Assembly (NCBI RefSeq): GCF_000263855.1
Contig: NZ_AJWX01000025.1
Location: forward strand, 1 to 64,000
DNA from: Pseudomonas sp. M47T1
GTDB lineage: Bacteria; Pseudomonadota; Gammaproteobacteria; Pseudomonadales; Pseudomonadaceae
DNA length: 64,000 bases
Direction: 5' to 3'
A program made the translations under genes and the position numbers. The notes below the pieces were generated by a model. It ran no database searches and was not told the origin of the DNA. It saw nothing but the letters and a program-made list of their open reading frames with translations. The first letter of the stretch is position 1. Every line of letters starts with the position of its first letter. This document shows, one piece after another, positions 25,220 through 34,250 of the stretch.

Positions 25220-28200
25220 ATAACGTCCTGCAATCGTTGCAAAACCTCAGCCTGGCCCAGCGCAAGGCGCTGGCGGCGGTGATGGCCAAGAAGGGCATCG
25301 ACCTGTTCCGCCAGTTGCCCATCCCGCGCCTGGAGCGCGGCGTGCCATTGGCCCTGTCGTATGCCCAGCAGCGCCTGTGGTTCCTGCAACAACTGGAACC
25401 CGGCAGCGCGGCTTATGCCATTCCCGGCGCCTTGCGCCTCACCGGTACGTTGGACGAGACGGCCTTGCAGTCCGCCCTCGACCAATTGCTGGCCCGCCAT
25501 GAACCCCTGCGTACGCGCATCCTCGCCGACGCCGGGGTGCCTATGCAGCACATCGATGCCCCCGTTGCGCTGCCGCTCACGCGCTGGGACCTGAGTGCAC
25601 TGCCGGTGGGCGAGCGCGAAATTCGCCTGGAAGAACTGCTGGACGCCGAAGCCGCGCGGCCCTTCGATTTGGCCGGCGAATGCCTGCTGCGCGGCACGCT
25701 GATCAAGCTTGCCCCCGCTGAACAAGTGCTGGCGCTGACGGTGCACCACCTGGTGGCCGATGGCTGGTCCATCAACTTGCTGATTCAGGAGCTGGGCCAC
25801 CTGTACCCGGCGCTGCGCAAGGGTATGCCTTCGCCGTTGCCGCCCACGACCTTGCAGTACGCCGACTTCGCCCAATGGCAGCGCCACTGGCTGGAGTCAG
25901 GCGAGGGCGACCGGCAACTGGCGTGGTGGAAGCAACGCCTGGGCCAGGACCATCCGCCGCTGGCATTGCCGCTGGATCGCCCGCGCCCGGCGCAGCGCAG
26001 CGAGCGTGGCGGCAGCCTGGAATTTGCCTTGCCTGACGCCATGACCCGGCAGCTCGAACAATTGGCCGAATGCCAGCGCGTCACTGTGTTTAGCGTGCTG
26101 CTCGGTGCGTTCAAGGTGCTGTTGTACCGCTACAGCGGCCAGCCGGCGATTCAGGTCGGCGTGCCGCTGGCCGGGCGCAACCGCAGCGAACTGGAGCCGT
26201 TGGTGGGGCTGTTCGTCAACACCCAGGTGCTGCGCAGCGAGCTCAACGGCGCACAGGCTTTCAACGAGGTGCTGGCGCAGGTACAGGCCAGTGCCGTCGA
26301 CGCCCAGCAGTATCAGGACTTGCCGTTCGAAATGCTGGTGGACGCCCTGCAGCCCGAGCGCAGCAGTAGCCACACGCCTTTGTTCCAGGTGTTGTTCAAC
26401 CACCAGCGCCAAGGCGCATTGGGCCAGCGACGCCTGGATGAATACCTGCACATGGTGCTGGTGGAGCGCGAGCGACGGGCGCAGAAATTCGACCTTACCC
26501 TGAGTACCGAGCACACCGCTGCCGGTGCAATACTCGCCAGCCTGGGCTACAGCGCCGATGTATTCGAGCGCTCGACCGTGGTGCGCATGCAACAGCACTA
26601 CCTGGCCGTACTCGGCCAAGTGCTGGCCCAGCCCCAGCGGCCGCTGGCCCAGGTGCAGTTGCTGGACGCCGAGCAACAGCAGGGCCTGCTGCAAGCAGGG
26701 CAGGGCGGCGCGGTCGATGTGCCTGCCGACTCCGTGCTGCAGCTGTTCGACCGGCAGGTGTGCAATCATCCGGCGGCCATCGCCCTGATGCATGGCGGCC
26801 AGGCCTACACCTTTGCCTGGCTCGATCAGGCCGCCACTCGCGTCGCCAATCAGTTGATGGCCCAGGGCTGCCAGCCAGGTGAGCGCGTGCCGTTGTTGTG
26901 TGGCCGCACCCCGGCCATGGTGGTCGGCCTGCTGGGGGTGATGAAAACAGGGGCTGCCTACGTGCCGCTGGAACCGGACCTGGCCGAAGGTCGCCTGTTG
27001 CAGATCCTGCAGGACATCGATGCTCGTCGACTGCTCGCGTGCGTGGAGCGTCCTGCCCTCGGCGTGCCGGTGCTGAGACTTGACGCGTGCATGGCAGCCA
27101 CCGGCATGGCCGTGCCGGTCAATGATGTGCCGCACCCTCAACAGCCTGCGTATCTGATTTTCACCTCGGGTTCCACTGGCCGCCCAAAAGGCGTGGTGGT
27201 CAGCCATGAGGCCTTGGCCAACTACGTGCAAGGCGTGTTGCAGCGCCTGGCACTGGCGCCCGAGGCCAGCATGGCGATGGTCTCCACGGTGGCCGCCGAC
27301 CTGGGCCACACGGTGCTGTTTGGCGCCCTGTGTTCCGGGCGCACCTTGCACCTGCTGGATGCCGACCAGGCCCGCGACCCGCACTTGTTTGCCGACTACC
27401 TCAGTCAGCACCGCGTGGGCGTACTGAAAATCGTCCCCAGCCACTTGCACAGCCTGCTGGTGGCTGGCCATGAAGCCGCCAGCCTGCCGTGGCATGCGCT
27501 GATCCTGGGGGGGGAAGCCTGTGATGCGGCGTTGCTGCAACGAATTGCCCTGGCGCGGCCCGATTGCCGCCTGTTCAACCACTACGGCCCCTCGGAGACC
27601 ACCGTCGGGGTACTGGCCCACGACGTACAGGATTTGCATGCCCGTGCGCCCCTGGGCCGGCCGTTGGCCAACAGCACGGTGCATGTGCTGGATGCCGACC
27701 TCAACCTGCTGCCGGTGGGGGTGGCGGGCGACTTGTATATCGGTGGCGCGGGCCTGGCCCAGGGTTACCAGGGCCAGCCCGGCCAGAGCGCGGAGCGCTT
27801 TGTGCCCAACCCCTTCGGTGCACCGGGTTCGCGCCTGTACCGCAGCGGTGACCGGGTGCGCTGGAACGCCAACGGCGAACTGGAGTACTTGGGGCGCCAG
27901 GACCACCAGGTCAAGGTCCGTGGTTTCCGCATCGAGCTGTCCGAGGTGCAGGCACAGATTGTCGCCCGCCCGGCGGTGCAGCAATGCGCGGTGATCTTTG
28001 CCGCCGGCCAGTTACTCGCCTACGTGGTGCTGGCCGCCGATGCGTCGCTGGAGGCACTGAAGGCCGAGCTTTCTCACTATTTACCCGACTACATGCAGCC
28101 TGCCCACTGGCAGGTGCTCGCTACCCTGCCGGTGACGGCCAACGGCAAGCTCGACACTCACGCGCTGCCCTCGCCGGCGGTGCAGGCACAGGTTTTCCAG

Positions 28201-30921
28201 GCACCGGCCAACGCCGACGAGCAGCGTCTGGCGCAGTTGTGGCAAGACCTGCTGTGCATCGAACAAGTCAGCCGCGATGGGCACTTCTTCGAGCTGGGCG
28301 GCCATTCGCTGCTGGCCACCCAGATGGTTGCCCGGGTGCGCGAGCAGTTCGACGTGGTGCTGCCGTTGCGCGATGTCTTTGACGCCCCGCGGCTGGACCA
28401 GTTGGCCGCGCGCATCGGCGCCCTCATGGGCCAGCAGGGCACCGATGCCCCTGCACTGCTGGTGGCCCAGCCGCGCACTGGTGTGCTGCCATTGTCCTTG
28501 GCGCAGCAACGCCTGTGGGTGGTTGACCGCCTCAGCGGCGGCGCCTCGGATGCCTACAACATGAGCGGGCGCCTGCAACTGGACGGCCCACTGGATTGCC
28601 AGCGCCTGGCCGCCGCCCTGGACCTGTTGGTGGCCCGTCACGAAGTGCTGCGCAGCCATTACCCCGAGGATGAGCACGGCGACCCGTACACCTGCATCGT
28701 CGATGGGTTGTCAGTGGACGTGCCCTACGCCGACCTGTCGATGCTGGCCGACGACGAGCGCGAGCAACTGCTTCGACAGGCCTCGGTGGATGACGCCCGC
28801 CAGCCGTTCGACCTGCTGGCCGGGCCCCTGCTGCGGGCCCGCCTGTTGCGCCTGGGCGAGCAACGCCATGTGCTGTTGTTCAGCCTGCACCACATCGTCG
28901 GTGATGGCTGGTCGGTGGGCATCCTGATTCGCGAATTCGCCCAGGCCTACCGCGCCCTTGGGGCCGGCCGAGCCCCGCAGTGGGCGCCCTTGCCGGTGCA
29001 GTACGCAGACTTTGCCCTGTATCAGCAGCGTTGGCTGGCCAGCCCGGCCTTTGTTCAGGAGCGCGAGTTCTGGCAAGCACGGCTGGCGGATGCGCCGCGA
29101 GTACTGGAGCTGCCTGGCGACTTTGCACGCCCGGCCCAGGCGTCCACCGCCGGGGCCGTGCGGCTGGTGCGCCTTGAGCCGGCGCTCTATGCACAGATCG
29201 AAGCGCATTGCCGCACCCATGGCGTCACGCCGTTCATGTGGCTGCTGGCCAGTTTCCAATGGCTGCTGCACCGCGTGGCCAAGTGCGACGACCTGGTGAT
29301 CGGCACCGACCTTGCTGGCCGCCAGCACCAGGCCCTGGAAGGCTTGATCGGCTTTTTCGTCAACGTGCTGCCACTACGTTCGCAGGTCAGCCCCGGTATG
29401 ACCTTCGACGCCTTGCTGGCCCAGGCTCGCGACAGTGCCCTGGCCACCTTCGAGCACCAGCAGTTGCCTTTTGACCGCATCGTCGAAGCGGTGGGCGTGC
29501 CTCGCGACCGCAGCCGCAACCCGTTGGTGCAGGTGTTGTTCGTGTTGCAGAACACCCCCAAGGGCCAGTTCGACATTGATGGCCTGCACATCGAGCGCCT
29601 GGAGGCGCTGGAACACAGTTCGAAATTCGACATGGGCCTGTTTCTTGAGCCCCAGGATGGCGGCGTGCTGGTGCGCTGGACCTACGCCAGCGCCCTGTTC
29701 AGCGCCCCCCGGGTGCAGCGCCTGGCCCAGGACTGGCTGAAATTGATTGCCCTGGCGATTGCGTCGCCCCACACCCCGCTGGAGGAATTCATCGTGCAAG
29801 ACAGCAGCGAAATGCCCGTTGGCCGCGAGGCGCCACCCATGGGCAACAAGCTCGACAAGCTGAAGAAATTCATGAAGCAGCCCGCCGCCAAACCCCAAGG
29901 CCCGCGCGAGCTGGTCAAGACTCGACCGGTGCAGGCCGAGCGGGTATTCCCGTTGCTGATCGAACCGGCCATCGCCGACCTTGATGCGCTGGCCTGGGCC
30001 GCTGGCCACCGTGACCAGGTGGAAGCCCTGTTGCGTCGCCACGGCGGCCTGGTGCTGCGCAACTTCGGCATCACCACCCCGGCAGATTTCGAGGCTTTTG
30101 CCGAAGCCCTGCAACCCGGCTTGTACGGCGCCTATGGCGACCTGCCGAAGAAGGAGGGCGGCAAGAATACTTACCGCTCCACGCCGTTCCCCGAGCGGCA
30201 GATGATCCTGTACCACAACGAAAGCGCGCACCTGGACCGCTGGCCGCGCAAGCAGTGGTTCTTCTGTGAGCTGCCATCGGCCGTCGGTGGTTGCACGCCC
30301 ATCGTCGATTGCCGCGAGCTGTACCGTCGGCTGCCCGCCGAGGTGGCGCAGACATTCGAACAGCGGGGGCTGCTTTATGTGCGCACCTTTTTGCACAACC
30401 TGGACGTCAGCTGGCAGCACTTCTTCAAGACCGATGACCGTGCCGAAGTCGAGGCCCGTTGCGAGGCGGGCGGCATCGACTACGTCTGGCTGGATGACGA
30501 CCAGTTGCAAACCCGCACCCGAGCGCCGGCCGTTATCGTCCATCCGCTGACCGGTGAGCGGTCATTTTTCAACCAGGTTCAACTGCACCATATTTTCTGC
30601 CTGGACCGGCAAGTGCGCAGCGACCTGCTGGAAATGGTCGGCCTTGAGCACATGCCGCGCAACGTCTACTACGGCGACGGCTCGCCTATCGAAGACGAGG
30701 TGATGGAGTTGCTCGGGCGTTTGTACGAGGAATGCGCCGTGCGCTTCGACTGGCAGCAGGGCGACGTGGTGATGCTCGACAACATGATCGCCGCCCACGC
30801 CCGCGACCCGTATGAAGGGCCCCGCAAGATCGTCGTCGCCATGGGCGACATGTATGACCGAGCACGCCTGCAGCAAGAGCGTACCGCGTTGGCCAAATCG
30901 CCCCAGGAGGCAGTGCAATGA
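25216..30921 (+). CDS. NRPS 2: Asp module followed by C and fused TauD aspartyl hydroxylase (C-A-T-C-TauD)
   Basis: This 1901-aa protein holds C (His177-178), A (about 505-985), T (GGHSL, Ser1031), a second C (HHIVGDG, from His1225), a Lys-rich linker (about 1540-1565) and a SyrP/TauD-like Fe(II)/2-oxoglutarate oxygenase (about 1565-1895). The A-domain code reads DLTKIGHVG, the aspartate code. Oxygenase metal ligands are His1667 and Glu1669 (YHNESAH) and the distal His1861 (AAHARDP), with a nearby Arg in GPRK for 2-oxoglutarate. Such domains hydroxylate carrier-bound Asp to beta-hydroxyaspartate, an iron-binding group. The second C has no A-T after it; the next protein supplies them, so one module appears split over two genes. 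Start and stop overlap the neighbours (ATGA). Confidence 0.92.
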   Translation: MNNVLQSLQNLSLAQRKALAAVMAKKGIDLFRQLPIPRLERGVPLALSYAQQRLWFLQQLEPGSAAYAIPGALRLTGTLDETALQSALDQLLARHEPLRTRILADAGVPMQHIDAPVALPLTRWDLSALPVGEREIRLEELLDAEAARPFDLAGECLLRGTLIKLAPAEQVLALTVHHLVADGWSINLLIQELGHLYPALRKGMPSPLPPTTLQYADFAQWQRHWLESGEGDRQLAWWKQRLGQDHPPLALPLDRPRPAQRSERGGSLEFALPDAMTRQLEQLAECQRVTVFSVLLGAFKVLLYRYSGQPAIQVGVPLAGRNRSELEPLVGLFVNTQVLRSELNGAQAFNEVLAQVQASAVDAQQYQDLPFEMLVDALQPERSSSHTPLFQVLFNHQRQGALGQRRLDEYLHMVLVERERRAQKFDLTLSTEHTAAGAILASLGYSADVFERSTVVRMQQHYLAVLGQVLAQPQRPLAQVQLLDAEQQQGLLQAGQGGAVDVPADSVLQLFDRQVCNHPAAIALMHGGQAYTFAWLDQAATRVANQLMAQGCQPGERVPLLCGRTPAMVVGLLGVMKTGAAYVPLEPDLAEGRLLQILQDIDARRLLACVERPALGVPVLRLDACMAATGMAVPVNDVPHPQQPAYLIFTSGSTGRPKGVVVSHEALANYVQGVLQRLALAPEASMAMVSTVAADLGHTVLFGALCSGRTLHLLDADQARDPHLFADYLSQHRVGVLKIVPSHLHSLLVAGHEAASLPWHALILGGEACDAALLQRIALARPDCRLFNHYGPSETTVGVLAHDVQDLHARAPLGRPLANSTVHVLDADLNLLPVGVAGDLYIGGAGLAQGYQGQPGQSAERFVPNPFGAPGSRLYRSGDRVRWNANGELEYLGRQDHQVKVRGFRIELSEVQAQIVARPAVQQCAVIFAAGQLLAYVVLAADASLEALKAELSHYLPDYMQPAHWQVLATLPVTANGKLDTHALPSPAVQAQVFQAPANADEQRLAQLWQDLLCIEQVSRDGHFFELGGHSLLATQMVARVREQFDVVLPLRDVFDAPRLDQLAARIGALMGQQGTDAPALLVAQPRTGVLPLSLAQQRLWVVDRLSGGASDAYNMSGRLQLDGPLDCQRLAAALDLLVARHEVLRSHYPEDEHGDPYTCIVDGLSVDVPYADLSMLADDEREQLLRQASVDDARQPFDLLAGPLLRARLLRLGEQRHVLLFSLHHIVGDGWSVGILIREFAQAYRALGAGRAPQWAPLPVQYADFALYQQRWLASPAFVQEREFWQARLADAPRVLELPGDFARPAQASTAGAVRLVRLEPALYAQIEAHCRTHGVTPFMWLLASFQWLLHRVAKCDDLVIGTDLAGRQHQALEGLIGFFVNVLPLRSQVSPGMTFDALLAQARDSALATFEHQQLPFDRIVEAVGVPRDRSRNPLVQVLFVLQNTPKGQFDIDGLHIERLEALEHSSKFDMGLFLEPQDGGVLVRWTYASALFSAPRVQRLAQDWLKLIALAIASPHTPLEEFIVQDSSEMPVGREAPPMGNKLDKLKKFMKQPAAKPQGPRELVKTRPVQAERVFPLLIEPAIADLDALAWAAGHRDQVEALLRRHGGLVLRNFGITTPADFEAFAEALQPGLYGAYGDLPKKEGGKNTYRSTPFPERQMILYHNESAHLDRWPRKQWFFCELPSAVGGCTPIVDCRELYRRLPAEVAQTFEQRGLLYVRTFLHNLDVSWQHFFKTDDRAEVEARCEAGGIDYVWLDDDQLQTRTRAPAVIVHPLTGERSFFNQVQLHHIFCLDRQVRSDLLEMVGLEHMPRNVYYGDGSPIEDEVMELLGRLYEECAVRFDWQQGDVVMLDNMIAAHARDPYEGPRKIVVAMGDMYDRARLQQERTALAKSPQEAVQ

Positions 30922-33900
30922 CTGAAGTGATGGAGCTCGAACACCTGGCCCTGAGCCCGGAGCAACGGGCCGTGCAGGACACTCAGGTGCTGCACCTGTG
31001 GCTGGGCAGTGCGCAGGCTCAGGATGCCCAGGCATTGCGCCACGGCTTCGAGCAGGCGGTACGCGGCCAGTGGAGCCTGAACTGTCGTTTCAGCCACCAT
31101 GCTGGCTACCGGGGCCTGCGCCAGCAGCCACTGCAAGAGCCCGCGGCGGGGCGCTGGCAGTTCGTCGACCTGCGCGGCGACAGCAATCGGCAGGCCGCCC
31201 TGGACAGCGAGGTGCCGGCGTTCGAGTTGGCCAGCGGTGATGGGGTGGCTGCCCGGCTGTTCGCTGTGGGCGACAGCGACTGGCGTTTGCACCTGAGCGC
31301 CAGTGCCCTGGTGGCCGACCACGCCAGCCTGCGGTTGCTGGCGCGGTTGATGGTCGGCGGCGCAGCTGGCGTTGATGAGGAAAGCGGCCACTTCGGCCAA
31401 TTCGTCGAGTGGCGCCAAGCCATGGCCGAGGACGAGGACGCGCCTGCCGGCCAGGCCTACTGGGCGGCCCACCTGCGCCAGGCCAGCGCTGACCAGGCGC
31501 TGCAACTGCCCTTGCGGCGCTTGCAGGGCCAGCCAGGGCAGGACCATGCCGTCAGCGCCTTGAGTGTCGAGCAGGCTCATAGCCTCAACGCCCTGGCCGA
31601 AAGCCGTCAGGTACGTCTGGACACCTTGTTGCAGGCCGCCTGGTGGGCACTGCTGGCGCGCATTGGCGGGCAGTCGCAGGTGTTGGCCGGCTGGCTGCAC
31701 GACTGTCGTGATGACTACGATTTCTTTGCCGCCAGCACCGGCGTCTATGAAAAGACCCTGCCGTTGGTGTTGAACATTGACAGCCAGCAGGGGTTTGCTC
31801 GCTGGCTGGCCGATTGCTCGGTGTTGCTGGACAGCCACCGTGGCTGGCAGGAACACGCACCCGCGCAGGTGCCTGAAGCCTGCCTGCGTGCCGGCTTCAG
31901 TGTCGAAACGGCCGCACCGGCCGGCTGGCAGGCGTTGCGCCCGCGCACCTGGGCATTCGAGCTGGGCTTGCAGGTACAGCAGGGTAGCCATGGCCAGGTT
32001 GCCGGGCTGGGCGTGTACACCCACGCACAGCACTACCGCGCGGGGGATGCGCAAGGTGTGTTGAATCAATACCTGCAACTGCTTGAACGCCTGCCCGACG
32101 GCATCGAGCAGAGCATCGAGCGTTTGCTGGAACCGGCGGCGGACGTGGCCCGCCTACAGGGTCCGAGCCGCCCGTTCGCAGAGAGCTCCCCCCTGGCCCG
32201 CATCGCCCACTGGGCGCGCGAAACGCCCCAGGCGGCGGCGCTGCAAAGTGGCGTTCAGGTACTCGATTACTTCGCACTCAACCAGCGTGTCGAGCAAATG
32301 GCCGCCTCCTTGCGCGGCGTGGGCGCAGGTGCCGATACCATCGTCGCCCTGGCCTTGCCGCGCTCCGCCGAGCTGGTGATTGCCGCCCTGGCCGTGATGC
32401 GCAGCGGCGCCGCTTATCTGCCGCTCGACCCGCAATGGCCGCAGGGGCGCCGGCAGCAACTGGCTGACACTGCGCAACCGCTGCTGGTTGTAGGGGAGGG
32501 GGCTGCCCTCGAAGGGCATCGGCAACTGGACTGGCAGGCTTGGCTGGCCGAGCCGGCCACCGCCCTGGAGCTGCCGCTGCCCGCGCCCGAACAGGCCGCC
32601 TACGTGCTGTTTACTTCAGGTTCCACCGGCCAGCCCAAGGGCGTGGTCATCGAACATAGGCAATTGAATAACTACGTGCAGGCGGTCAGCCAGGCCCTGG
32701 AGTTGAACCAGTGCCGGCGCTTCGCCCTGACCTCTACCGTGGCGGCCGACCTGGGCAACACCTGCCTGTTCGGTGCGTTCGAGCAGGGCGCCTGCCTGGT
32801 CATCGCCAGCGCCGAGGACATGCAGGACGCGCCATCCTTCGCGCGCTTCCTTGGTGCCAATCAGGTCGACTGCCTGAAGATGGTGCCCTCGCACCTGGCC
32901 GCTTTGCTGGACGATCAGCCCGGCGCGTTGCCGGCTACGGTGGTGCTCGGCGGCGAAGCCACTCCGCTGGCACTGGCCGAGCGAATCCGCCGGCAGTCGC
33001 CGGGTACGCGCTTGTTCAACCACTATGGCCCCACCGAAGCCACCGTGGGGGTTCTATGCCAGCGGGTCGACGACGATGCCCAGGCCTTGGGTACGGTGCT
33101 GGCCAACAACGTGGTGGTGTTGCTCGATGACGATCGGCGCCGGGTGCCTGCCGGGGCGGTGGGCGAGCTGTACCTGGGCGGCGCACAGCTGTGTCGAGGG
33201 TATGTGCAGGTGGATCAGTCGGCCTTCATCGATGACCCGGACAGTCCTGGCCAACGCCTCTACCGCACCGGCGACCGCGCCGTGCGCCGCCACAACGGCA
33301 GCCTGGAGTTGCGTGGCCGTGCTGACGGCCAGGTGAAGATTCGCGGCTTCCGGGTAGAGCTGGGCGAGGTGGAGTGCACGCTGCAAGGCCTGGCCGAAGC
33401 GGCAGTCAAGGTGATCGCTGACGCTGAGGGCGTACTCAGCCTGGTGGCCTACGTGGTGTGCGACGAAGCCGGGCTGGCGGTACTGCGCCAGCAGGTCGAC
33501 AACCGCCTGCCCGAGGCCATGCGACCGTCACGTTACATGCGCCTGCCGAGTCTGCCGCGCCTTGCCAATGGCAAGATCGACCGCCAGGCATTGCCTGAAG
33601 TGCAACCCGACATCCCTGCAGGCCGTGCGCCTCGCGACGCCCTGGAAACCCTGCTGGCCGGCCACATGGCCGAACTGCTGGGCCGCGAGAGCCTGGACAT
33701 CGACAGCGACTTCTTCCAAGCCGGTGGCCATTCGCTGACGGTGATCAAACTGGTGGCGGCGATCCGCAAGGGCCTGCAACTGGAAGTGGCCCCGGGCATC
33801 GTGTTCGACCACCCCAGCGTGGCCAGCCTGGCGGCTGCGTTGCGTGAGCGCGAGAGTGCCCCGGGGCAACTGGAGAAGGCGGCCGGGTTGCGGTTGAAGT

Positions 33901-33950
33901 TGGCAGCCTTGAGCCCCGCGCAGCGGGAGGCGTTGCTGGCGCGGCGGTGA
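30918..33950 (+). CDS. NRPS 3: degenerate C (interface-like) plus Asp A-T (C*-A-T)
   Basis: This 1010-aa protein has a C-family N-terminal half (residues 1-405) whose HHxxxDG motif is lost (SALVADH near residue 130), then an A domain (about 423-885) with code DLTKVGHVG, aspartate, and a carrier domain (GGHSL, Ser939). The N-terminal region cannot catalyse condensation by the usual mechanism. C-fold domains without the motif are described as interface domains that recruit aspartyl beta-hydroxylases, and NRPS 2 ends in exactly C-TauD, so I infer that NRPS 2 supplies condensation and hydroxylation for the Asp loaded here. It is the last gene of the first NRPS operon; a 300-base gap follows. Confidence 0.88.
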   Translation: MTEVMELEHLALSPEQRAVQDTQVLHLWLGSAQAQDAQALRHGFEQAVRGQWSLNCRFSHHAGYRGLRQQPLQEPAAGRWQFVDLRGDSNRQAALDSEVPAFELASGDGVAARLFAVGDSDWRLHLSASALVADHASLRLLARLMVGGAAGVDEESGHFGQFVEWRQAMAEDEDAPAGQAYWAAHLRQASADQALQLPLRRLQGQPGQDHAVSALSVEQAHSLNALAESRQVRLDTLLQAAWWALLARIGGQSQVLAGWLHDCRDDYDFFAASTGVYEKTLPLVLNIDSQQGFARWLADCSVLLDSHRGWQEHAPAQVPEACLRAGFSVETAAPAGWQALRPRTWAFELGLQVQQGSHGQVAGLGVYTHAQHYRAGDAQGVLNQYLQLLERLPDGIEQSIERLLEPAADVARLQGPSRPFAESSPLARIAHWARETPQAAALQSGVQVLDYFALNQRVEQMAASLRGVGAGADTIVALALPRSAELVIAALAVMRSGAAYLPLDPQWPQGRRQQLADTAQPLLVVGEGAALEGHRQLDWQAWLAEPATALELPLPAPEQAAYVLFTSGSTGQPKGVVIEHRQLNNYVQAVSQALELNQCRRFALTSTVAADLGNTCLFGAFEQGACLVIASAEDMQDAPSFARFLGANQVDCLKMVPSHLAALLDDQPGALPATVVLGGEATPLALAERIRRQSPGTRLFNHYGPTEATVGVLCQRVDDDAQALGTVLANNVVVLLDDDRRRVPAGAVGELYLGGAQLCRGYVQVDQSAFIDDPDSPGQRLYRTGDRAVRRHNGSLELRGRADGQVKIRGFRVELGEVECTLQGLAEAAVKVIADAEGVLSLVAYVVCDEAGLAVLRQQVDNRLPEAMRPSRYMRLPSLPRLANGKIDRQALPEVQPDIPAGRAPRDALETLLAGHMAELLGRESLDIDSDFFQAGGHSLTVIKLVAAIRKGLQLEVAPGIVFDHPSVASLAAALRERESAPGQLEKAAGLRLKLAALSPAQREALLARR

Positions 33951-34025
33951 TTTTATAGCCGGCACGAACTGCCAGGGGCTGGCAGCGTCGGCTTTTGACC
34001 TGGCTTTTGATGTGGGGCCCCGTAA

Positions 34026-34058
34026 AGCGCCAGCGTGCCTTTACTCGGCCCTGGCGCT
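34026..34058. repeat. Inverted repeat after NRPS 3
   Basis: AGCGCCAG and CTGGCGCT pair across a 17-base loop about 75 bases after the NRPS 3 stop. There is no T tract, so terminator function is uncertain. Confidence 0.45.
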
Positions 34059-34185
34059 AAAAGCCAGATCACAAGCATGCGGCGGGTATTTCCGTAAATC
34101 CGTGAAGCACTGGTCTGAAGATATCCACAATAACCTCGACATGCTCCAGACCTGGCCCAATCCAACCCCATCCCCCCCAACCCGC

Positions 34186-34209
34186 TAAATTCCCCCTCCC
34201 CCCCTTCGT
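34186..34209 (+). promoter_or_regulatory. Exact PvdS-type promoter of NRPS 4
   Basis: TAAAT-N16-CGT fits the PvdS iron-starvation box exactly, 41 bases before the ATG. The spacer contains C5-T-C7, so its length could change by slippage. One exact hit per strand is expected by chance in 64 kb, but this one sits in the only large gap before an NRPS gene. Confidence 0.7.
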
Positions 34210-34250
34210 CCTTCAAAGACATCAACGACGCGGTCGAGAGACGGGACGAC

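Larger units (their letters stand above)
33951..34250. other. 300-base gap between NRPS operons
   Basis: No gene is seen. The gap holds an 8-bp inverted repeat (34026-34058), a C-rich stretch (34161-34204) and a PvdS-type promoter (34186-34209). It separates the mbtH-NRPS 3 operon from NRPS 4. Confidence 0.7.

Noticed and set aside
33951..34250. Small RNA such as PrrF in the NRPS gap
   Set aside because: The gap has a hairpin but no T-rich terminator or sequence resembling PrrF.
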